Origin: Aphidius gifuensis
Taxonomy: Eukaryota; Arthropoda; Insecta; Hymenoptera; Braconidae
Length of the DNA: 64,000 nucleotides
Direction of reading: 5' to 3'
NCBI RefSeq assembly: GCF_014905175.1
Contig: NC_057791.1
Location: 11,970,177-12,034,176, forward strand
Positions 56,805-64,000 of the stretch are shown here, one piece after another. The notes under the pieces were generated by a model that was not told the origin of the DNA, made no database searches, and worked only from the letters and a program-made list of their open reading frames with translations. Each line of letters opens with the position of its first letter. The first letter of the stretch is position 1. Made by a program: the position numbers and the translations under genes.

Positions 56805-57876
56805 CCCGAGTGGAAATTTCAGTCCGATTCGGATCCAGGACGGATCCGGTTTACCTGATTACATATCCGAATCGGATCAGGCTGGCCGGATCCGATTCGG
56901 ACTGAAAATGTAACGCCGGCTAGGCTCCGAATCGGATCCGGTGAACCGGATCCGGTTACAATAAGGACACCGTGGCTAAATCGGATACCAAATTATGTAT
57001 CCGAAATTACATTTAAATCGGATCCGATTTTACATCCAAAACGGATCCGATTTTACATCCAAATCGGATCCGATTTTATATTTAAACCGGATCCGAATTT
57101 TGTTTTAAAAAAATTTTGATTTAAAAAAAAAAATATATTTGCTTTTTTCAATTATTTTTTTTAACAATCATTATTAACAATATTTTTATCTTAGAAAATT
57201 CAACCTAAACTAAACTAAAATTCCGGATTTTGCGGGGATCGATCTCGGGGCTATTCTGTTCAAAGTCGGCAACTCTATCCTATTGACCACGGCGGCGTAC
57301 GTGGAATCCATAAAATCAAAAGTCCTTTACAAGTGTAGAAAGTTATTTCAAAATTACAATAGAAAAACTTGATATGATTAATACTATATATATGCAACAA
57401 TGTATTTTTTATTATCAAAAAATAAAATGACATTCTGAAATTGAATTTTTTTTTTTTTTTTTTCAAATACTTCTAAGTTGGATCCGTTTCAAATTAGGGA
57501 AGCCGGATCCGGTTAGCCTTAGCCAAACCTGACTAAACCCGGAGATAACTTTGAAAAAAAAAATAAAGTCCGATTAAAGTCCGGCAATCTGGATCCGATT
57601 CGGATCAGGAAAGAGTGAGGAAAGCCGGATCCGGTTAGCCTTAGCCAAACCTGACTGAACCCGCAGATAACTTTGAAAAAAAAAAATAAGGTCCGATTAA
57701 AGTCCGGCAATCTGGATCCGATTCGGATCAGGAAAGAGTAAGGAAAGCCGGATCCGGTTAGCCTTAGCCATAATGGATCCGAAAAGGGTCAGGAAACCCG
57801 GATCCGGATTACCTTAGCCATACTGGATCCGATTCGGATCAGGATCCGGCCAAGCCGGATTCAATTTCCACTCGGG
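56805..57876. mobile_element. CCCGAGTGGAAA element with GGATCCG subterminal repeats
   Basis: CCCGAGTGGAAATTTCAGTC and mirrored ATTTCCACTCGGG, GT on both sides (56803-56804, 57877-57878). At least 25 GGATCCG/CGGATCC words within 300 bp of the ends. It interrupts the gene relic. The 63-70 codon frames inside are repeat artefacts. Confidence 0.85.
57233..57300 (-). repeat. tRNA-like segment inside the 56805 element
   Basis: Minus strand: CCGTGGTCAATAGGATAGAG (A-box-like) and GATCGATCCCCGC (B-box-like) at tRNA spacing. Stems are incomplete; probably a tRNA-derived piece. Confidence 0.5.
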
Positions 57877-58120
57877 GTATTCATTTACAACTATCTTCAA
57901 ACTCAACATTCAACTGTCCTAAAAATCAAGATGATGATGATTGTGATGATGAAAATACGAAATTTAGATTATCCAGATGTTACATCAATAAATCATTAAC
58001 ATTTAGCCTACATTTTAATAGAAAATTGAAATAATTATTAATTGACAATTAAAAAAATAATTTGGACTTAAAAATTAAAATTAATCAATGAATTAATTCA
58101 ACTATAATTAATTGTATATA

Positions 58121-58594
58121 GGGGAAAGCGGGGCAAAATGGGACGGCGGGGCAAAATGGGACAGCCGAAAAAATATTTTGACTCATATTTTTTTTCATTT
58201 TTTCGTCACCCTTCGATTAAAAAAGCCGGAAGACAATAGATGCAATAAAAAAAAGGATTTTTAGAAAATTTTTTGAGCATTTTTTTTAAGATCAAAGAAA
58301 TTTCTTTTTTATATGTTTTTTTTGTTCGTCGAGAAAAATGGTGATAAATTAATTTAAAAGCAATTGTTCGTAATTATAAATGGAGAGAAATAAAAAAAAA
58401 TTAATTTTTGTGATTAATATCACATTTTATGAAACAACGATAAATAAATTTATAATAACAATTATTTTTTTAAATTGTTAAAAATTATTTATGTTTTTTT
58501 TATTAATGAGTGAGAAAAACTAATCGGAAAATACTATTGTCATACATCGATTTATATTTTTTCCTTAAGTGTTCCATTTTGCCCCGCTTTCCCC
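58121..58594. mobile_element. TA-flanked MITE, GGGGAAAGCGGGGCAAAATG family
   Basis: GGGGAAAGCGGGGC and mirrored GCCCCGCTTTCCCC, TA at 58119-58120 and 58595-58596. Mariner-like by duplication. Confidence 0.85.
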
Positions 58595-58639
58595 TATGTA
58601 TATAAACGCAAAAATGAAAAAAAAAATCATTGAACTTGA

Positions 58640-58830
58640 TGGAAATAAAATAAACAAAAACAACATGTAACTTTGTGCAATCGACTTACTAGCGCCGTTA
58701 CTGGTGATAATATGCACTGGTTTGCTCCGATTGCTCCACTCCGCGAGCTTCAACAGAAGCTTTTGCTAAAAGCTAATACACAATGTAACGTCACAGATTA
58801 CCCTCCTCATAAAACTTTATGAGAATAAAT
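58640..58830. repeat. dispersed repeat, uninterrupted form of 4905-4953 plus 6491-6620
   Basis: Shares AACAAAAACAACATGT, CGCGAGCTTCAACAG and ACGTCACAGATTACCCTCCT; it lacks the CCCGAGG insertion. Confidence 0.7.
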
Positions 58831-58884
58831 AATAAATTCATTTGTCAACGTTTGAAAAAAAATATATTATTATTAAAACTTTAC

Positions 58885-60500
58885 AAAAAGATGTGATATC
58901 ATAACAAAAAAAAAAAACCTTGTTTTTTTTTCCAAAAAGAAGCGTCAAGTATTCGAAATCGTTTAGCTATTTTATTTTTCTAATACTAAAAGATGTGGTA
59001 CCAAAAAAAAGTCAAGAATTATAGTACTTTGTGATACAAGTGCATAAAGTAGGACTTAGTCAAACGCGGTGAGTGATACCCGAGACAGAGTGGAAACGTA
59101 AGCAAAAGGCGCCTCGAGGCGGAGGCGAGGCGAAGCCGAATAAAAAAAAGAAAAAAAGCGAAAAGAAAATCAAAATGATAAAAAAAAAAAAAATAATTTA
59201 ATGAAGTAAATTTTTTTTCAACCTAAAAAAAAATGACAACAAACAAAATCAATTTTGTTCATTGGATCAAAATTTAATCTCATATTATTATAATAGCACC
59301 AAAATATTTTTTTATTTATTTATTTTATAGTCATCAAAATCATCAAACAATTAAATCTACAACAACTTTTTTTAATTTTTTTTTGTATATCATTTCCACT
59401 TGTGTTTGTGTCATCACTACTATATTCACTACTTTCTTCAATTATATGATTCATTTTAATTAATACAGCTATATTTTATTATCAGTATCAATTTTTTTTT
59501 TATAAACAACATCAACAAGTTGCAACAGGTCCAAGCATGTCAAATATTACGTAAACTGATACACACACACTAACACACACACAAAATGCAGTCAGATGAA
59601 ATAGAATAGTTGAAGTTGTATCACATCAGATGGAGCAACCTCATAATTCTAATTACTTTACAAGAAAAACTAACTCTAGTGATTAAAAATACCTAGGAAA
59701 GCAACTTAGTAGCCTAAATAAAACAACTTAGCAGCCTAAATAAAGCAACTTAGTAGCCTGGGGACATTATGAGTGCGTGTTAGCCGAAAGATGGGGTAAA
59801 GTATCACTTTGTGAATGCAAACGCGTGGAATAAAGTAGGGTAAAATATGCCTCAGTGAAGAAAAATATATTTTCAATGCATATAGTAAGTCTTAACTGTT
59901 GACAAAATTTTAAACTTGACCCCACTTTTTTTTCCCAATTATCAGTAAAGAAATCTAGATACCTCACTTCAGCATATTAATTTTTCTCACCAATTTTAAT
60001 TGTAATTAATAAATTTGTTATTGACTGATTATCAATATAATTCATCATCAAGTAAATTTGTAATTTATAGGCATTTTTTAATTTTTAATTTTTAATTTAT
60101 AAGTATTTTTTGAAAAAAAAAAAAAAAAAAAAAGTAACAAAAAAGAAAAAATATATATTAGTCAACAAATAATCTAACTAATTTTCAATATGTATAATTG
60201 TTACAAATTGTTTATAAGTACCCTGCGGATGGAGTAATCTGTTGAAACTGTCAATAAATAAATAACTAAATAAATAAATTTAAATTTCATTTTTATATAA
60301 TATATATTGAACCAGGTGGGGTCAAGTTCAAAATTTTGTCAACAGTTAAGACTTAATTATATGCATTGAAAATATATTTAATTCTTGACTTTTTTTGGTA
60401 CCACATCTTTTCGTATTCAAAAAAATAAAATAGCTAAACGATTTCGAATACTTGACGATTCTTTTTGTAAAAAAAACTAGGTTTTTTTTTTTTGTTATGA
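58885..60500. mobile_element. large inverted-repeat element with a second inverted repeat inside
   Basis: Outer arms 58890-59025 and 60385-60500 (TCGAAATCGTTTAGCTATTT and mirror). Inner arms near 59870-59950 and 60308-60385 (AAAATTTTGTCAACAGTTAAG and mirror, next to a TTGACCCCAC/GTGGGGTCAA word). Interior AT-rich, with a GGCGCCTCGAGGCGG palindrome at 59107-59121. No gene seen. Confidence 0.65.
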
Positions 60501-60839
60501 CAAAATACACTTACGTATTTTTTTTTTTTTTTTTCGTCGATTATTTTGGCAGTTACTGTATGGGACATTTTATCAAAATTGAAATTTATTTTTTTTTTTT
60601 GTTCATTTTTTTAGTATTTTTTCGGCGAATGGAAATATAGAGAGAAATTGTTTGCTATGTGAAATTTTCTCAGCTTTTCAAAAAAAATTATTACTTTTTT
60701 TTTTTTTGACATTTATAACACATTTAAAATTAAGTTTTCCGCAAAAAAAGCTGTTTTAGTCGCGTTGCACCGAAATTGACATGTTTGAAAATATTTTTTT
60801 TGGAAAACTGAGAAAATGTGATTTTAAATTAGAAAAGAT

Positions 60840-61010
60840 CATATTTTTGATCACATTATGTGATTTATTTATTGATCACATTGATAAAATAATCACATAA
60901 TGTGATCAAAAAAATATAAGAGTATTTTAAATTAAAATGTGATCAAAAAATAAATCACATAATGTGATCAAAAATATAAATGTGATTTTAAATTAAAAAT
61001 GATTATTTTG
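60840..61010. repeat. cluster of ATCACATAATGTGAT palindromes
   Basis: TGATCACATTATGTGAT-type words occur five times within 170 bp in alternating orientation. Confidence 0.75.
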
Positions 61011-61740
61011 TCATAATTAGTGTGAGTGCTGTGTGTGTGAGTATGCAGCTGCGCATTCATCCAGCGAATTTATGATTTAGCTCTATCTGGCGTTCGAATT
61101 TTGAATTAATTAAAAAAACAAAAACATTTTGTGGGTTCAGACGCCATAATGATAATTATTGACGCTCGATTCTGATTGGTCAACTTGAAACGTTAATAAC
61201 TCGGGCACAAAACGTCGTAGACCCAAAATTTAAAAATATGTACTATTTAAAATTTCACGTACAATCTCGTGGTATACCTGGCATGCGCGACTTATGAGAC
61301 ATCCTGTAGAACAACACAATAGCAATAACACTTGACATTGATTTAATTGTTGCATCTGGTTAATGTTATTTTAATAATATGCTCCAATGGCACTTTTATT
61401 GAAAATATTTCATAAATAAATAAAATGTATTTGACATTATTGCATCTGTGACAATGAGGCAAGATATTTGTCTATTATTTTGTTTACAGTTGACTCAGTA
61501 GTATTCATTAGTAATGAATCATTACCATTAAATTGCATATTAAATTAACTTAGCCACTATTTTAAATATATCGATTTATTGAATGTATCGAACGTATAAC
61601 GTGTATGTGTGTGTGAGCTAATGAAAATGAATGTGTCGACAGCGTCAGCCAATAGAATCACGAATAAAGCGGCGTCACATGAAGATAGCTATTAGCCGGT
61701 CCATCGACCTCATGTATAATTCTTATGTATATTATCTATC
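61011..61740. other. no gene recognised
   Basis: Moderately AT-rich, without long frames or repeats I can relate to others in the window. GTGTGTGTGTGAG-type runs near 61020 and 61605. Confidence 0.4.
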
Positions 61741-61746
61741 ATAAGA

Positions 61747-61816
61747 TTTGTGGCCTCGAGGTAAAGTACTCGCCTCCCAACCAGAAGGGTCCGGGTTCGA
61801 ATCCTGATAAAAGATT
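61747..61816 (+). repeat. tRNA-Gly-like sequence, probably SINE head
   Basis: GTGGCCTCGAGGTAAAGTAC, CTCGCCTCCCAACC and GGGTTCGAATCC occur at tRNA spacing; TCGCCTCCCA is the anticodon-arm sequence of tRNA-Gly(CCC). The acceptor stem does not pair (upstream ATAAGAT against downstream TAAAAGA), so it is a derived copy and not a working tRNA. Confidence 0.6.
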
Positions 61817-61859
61817 TGTTTTTGATTTTTGTATATTAAAATTTAAGGAAATTTTTGAA

Positions 61860-62085
61860 TAATAACAATTCATGGGAAAGGGAAGGCGGGGGGGGGGGGG
61901 GAATGTGATAAAATTTATATAAAAAATATATATAGTTTTATCTAAACTATTATATATAATCGTTATATATAAATTTTATATAAATTGTATACACGTTTTC
62001 GCCCAATCTTATATATAATTGTTATATATAATTATTATATATAATTTTATATATAAATTATATATTTTTATTCCGTGTGGGGCAT
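61860..62085. repeat. G-run and TATATAATT tract
   Basis: A run of about 12-14 G after GGGAAGGCG at 61876, then 150 bp of TATATAAT(T/G)-type repeats. Prone to assembly error. Confidence 0.8.
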
Positions 62086-62093
62086 CACATATG

Positions 62094-62183
62094 GTTGTTA
62101 TGATAACTGGTGATAATCCATTAACAGCATGTCATGTTGGTAAAGAATTATATTTTTCTGATAAACCAACAATACTTATATTA
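62094..62183 (+). pseudogene. ATP13A1: P5A-ATPase (ATP13A1) exon fragment
   Basis: About 30 open codons: HMVVMITGDNPLTACHVGK followed by ELYFSDKPTILIL. This is the hinge segment of P5A-type ATPases (MITGDNPLTACHVA.EL.F), the conserved TGD motif after the P domain in the ER transmembrane-helix dislocase ATP13A1. The frame stops at the CCCTAGCGG terminus of the next element (62184), so the piece ends at a transposon edge. Nothing else of the gene is visible on either side. Confidence 0.85.
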
Positions 62184-62525
62184 CCCTAGCGGATCATGGC
62201 TCGACACTCCGATGTAGCACTCAGTCGACAGCGATTTGACAGCCATTCGACAGCATATATAAAACGTAATTCATGAGCACTCAAAATGAGTTGGAAAAAT
62301 ATAAAATAAATATAAGATTATAATGACAATAACTTAAACTGAATGAAACCTTGACTAGTACATGTATTTAATATTAAATAAGAGATTAAATTATACACGT
62401 AGAGAGGTTAGATTGGAATGATTCACATATCTACTGGAGTCAGAAATCTGTCGAGCCTCAGAATGCCAATGAATGCTACATTGAAGAGTCAAATCCCGAT
62501 CGAATAGGTGTCGACGCATCCGCTA
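62184..62525. mobile_element. short CCCTAGCGGAT MITE, deletion form of 40030-47735
   Basis: CCCTAGCGGATCATGGCTC to GACGCATCCGCTA. Internal sequence matches 40040-40120, 40540-40660 and 42190-42260 of the long element but lacks its insertions, so it supplies empty sites for three of them. Confidence 0.85.
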
Positions 62526-62599
62526 TAACCTTATATACCTATATAAAGCAATATATAATTTGATCCGATCGGGCAGTGATTATAAAGCAGATCAGAGAT

Positions 62600-62705
62600 G
62601 AAATATAATGCTTGGCAGCCAATATGTGCCATCCGTGAGCTAAGGCGTGACTGACTCTTGGCTGGTTATTTGCTTGACAAGGCTCGTTGCCAATACTTTT
62701 TAGCA
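62600..62705. mobile_element. fragment of GCCAAG-repeat element
   Basis: GCTTGGCAGCCAATATGTGCC, TTGGCTGGTTATTTGCTTG; matches 35880-35990. Confidence 0.7.
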
Positions 62706-62734
62706 AGGTTTTTATTAAAATGACATTATCGGCA

Positions 62735-63821
62735 CACTGAGAGAAATTTTAACTAAAAATTAAAATCATGGTTGGATAGAAATTACTATAGTACTTTGTA
62801 ATTTTTGTTTTAATTCTGGGACTGGCCGCGAGAGTCGGAATTCTACAATAAAATTATGTAAAATGTGTAAAATGTCAAAAAATTGTTGGGTTACTTCAAG
62901 CCTCTATACATCGTTATCTATTGCAGATAGACATGGGGTTGAGTGGAGTTAATTATTGAGAATTCAATTCTAAACAATTTATAAAGAATTACTTTTTTTG
63001 ATTAATGTCTTAGATAATGAGTTATGAGTTAATTAAAATAAAGACATACATGTTTTGTGAACAGAATAAAAATTATTATATGATTGAATAAAAAATACTG
63101 CACAATTTAATAAATATTCTTATATATATAATAAAAATTATCATGTAGACATATAGAAGTTAGCATAGACTTAAATATTTTTTACTATATAGCTTTGTAA
63201 AAATTCTGTTTGTGGGACGAAATAACACAAAGATGGCCGACCGATTGAACAAATGATTGAACTGTCATGTAATTTCAAGCATTTCTACAGCCTTATCTGT
63301 TGAAGCTAGGTATGGGGTTAAGCGAGGTTTATTGTTGGTTATTTATTTCTAAACAATTTATCAAGAATAACTTTTTTCTATTTAACAATTAGTTTTCGAG
63401 TTTTGAGCGTGTAAACAGAAAAGAAAAAATGTTGCCGGGAATTGATTGCTATTCTCCGTGAATCTAGCACAAACTGCCCAACTTAACACAAAAAATGTCC
63501 AACTTTTAAATAAAATTTGTAATAAAATTTAGTAAATTCTAAAACCGGTAGTGGGTAAATTCTCAGTCTGCTAGATTTTACTTGTGAGTGTCGTGAATTT
63601 AGTCATTTTTTTAAACAGAAATTACAATAGAATTGTGTAAATTTTATGGCTTAGTATAGTGTATATAGTCAATGGCCAGATTTTTTACATAATTTTATTG
63701 TAAAAATTATGTATCAATATACGAATAATTCTTATAAATGACGGGGGAACGCAGTTTTTACTATTTATTTTGTATTTTTTTCTTTTACGTTTGTAATTCT
63801 TAGTTAATATTTCTCTCAGTG
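62735..63821. mobile_element. TIR element, CACTGAGAGAAATTTTAAC family
   Basis: CACTGAGAGAAATTTTAAC and mirrored AATATTTCTCTCAGTG; termini like 42999-43821. Interior includes two related blocks (GGGTTACTTCAAGCCTC near 62890 and a diverged one near 63260). Target duplication unclear. No frame. Confidence 0.7.
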
Positions 63822-63839
63822 CAGCGGTATTTTATTTAG

Positions 63840-64000
63840 TATTAGATGGATAAACGACATGTATTTTATTTATTGAATAAATAAATTGTATGTATTTTAT
63901 TTATTTAAGAAATGAAATACATCAAAATTATTCTTTGAAAATGGAAATTTCCAAGAAAATTCTGCAGCTAAAGAAAAGATATAGCTTAGGAATAAGGAAT
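63840..64000. repeat. AGCTAAGG family end, cut by window edge
   Basis: TATTTTATTTATTgaataaa-type words and AGCTAAAGAAAAGATATAGC at the end match the 14760-14850 arm; the element continues past the window. Confidence 0.55.

Larger units (their letters stand above)
37601..58030 (+). pseudogene. unidentified gene relic, broken by about 19.5 kb of insertions
   Basis: Coding pieces in order: 37601-37892 (MSQSNSINSSINLTLDFEV, then after a T-run slip LDTSTTDIDKINENE, a stop, then DCLAMAVSQILTESMMQ and FSDVSG), 39443-39928 (YGKIDDSFHSKTLTNTN, a hydrophobic LLIAIMLHMILICLII, then TTDSGSYYYLEENQNI), 56795-56804, and 57879-58030 (IHLQLSSNSTFNC, an acidic DDDDCDDEN, ending SLHFNRKLK and a stop). The pieces join in frame once the CCCGAGG element (37893-39442), the composite 39929-56794 and the 56805-57876 element are discounted. 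It has several stops and shifts. A single membrane segment is likely. I do not recognise the family. The first piece is repeated in inverse at 50796-51087. Confidence 0.6.

Noticed and set aside
60452..60640. 62-codon F-rich frame
   Set aside because: Made of T-runs in the arm of an inverted repeat.
61747..61816. Functional tRNA-Gly gene
   Set aside because: Anticodon and T-arm words are good, but the acceptor stem does not pair.
42999..63821. CACTA assignment for the CACTGAG-ended elements
   Set aside because: The ends look CACTA-like, but the empty-site comparison at 42626 gives a TA duplication, which fits mariner-like elements better.
1..64000. Integrated polydnavirus or other endogenous virus
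   Set aside because: A parasitoid wasp host is plausible, but I recognise no viral structural, replication or polydnavirus-circle gene; captured fragments are all ordinary host genes.

Overview
The window reads as AT-rich nuclear DNA of an insect, and a parasitoid hymenopteran is my best guess. Reasons: spliced eukaryotic genes, host-gene fragments closest in memory to insect proteins, a Jockey/I-type LINE, tRNA-derived repeats and very many short inverted-repeat transposons. The species call is inference. There is one apparently intact host gene, a SAAL1-like armadillo-fold protein (five exons, minus strand, 2353-3931). Almost everything else is nested mobile DNA and broken gene fragments.

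Layout. 156-2172: a long-TIR element with smaller elements inside it. 2353-3931: SAAL1. 4202-4860: a TA-flanked TIR element carrying a dead AFG1L ATPase fragment. 4954-6490: the first of three 1.5 kb CCCGAGG elements with a tRNA-like segment. 6700-7972: short MITEs. 7971-17892: an inverted duplication whose arms hold a short conserved ORF, hAT-type MITEs and, in the spacer, a TTAA-flanked element with tandem repeats. 18009-23900: a third copy of the duplicated unit, many CAGTCC MITEs, a broken hAT transposase and MULE-like elements.

23918-34235: one minus-strand LINE of about 5-6 kb once later insertions are discounted. It has ORF1 with zinc knuckles and ORF2 with endonuclease, reverse transcriptase and RNase H. 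It is split by at least four insertions, one of which carries a PP2A-A gene fragment. 32.1-39.44 kb is repeated in inverse orientation at 49.24-56.5 kb, a near-identical 7.3 kb palindrome with a 9.8 kb spacer. That structure interrupts an unidentified gene relic (37601-58030) whose coding sequence resumes on the far side of a 16.9 kb composite insertion. The right end (58-64 kb) holds more TIR elements, a tRNA-Gly-like sequence and an ATP13A1 (P5A-ATPase) exon fragment.

The main value of the window is as a record of transposition. Because sequences are duplicated, several insertions can be compared with an uninterrupted copy elsewhere in the window, which fixes target-site duplication lengths: 8 bp for hAT-type, 9 bp for a MULE-like family, TTAA for a piggyBac/Kolobok-like group, TA for mariner-like, 3 bp for the CAGTCC and GGGTGCGTTCC families, and usually 2 bp of variable sequence for a diverse group with CCC(T/G)RG-type termini. 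All coordinates were read by eye and element ends may be off by a few bases.
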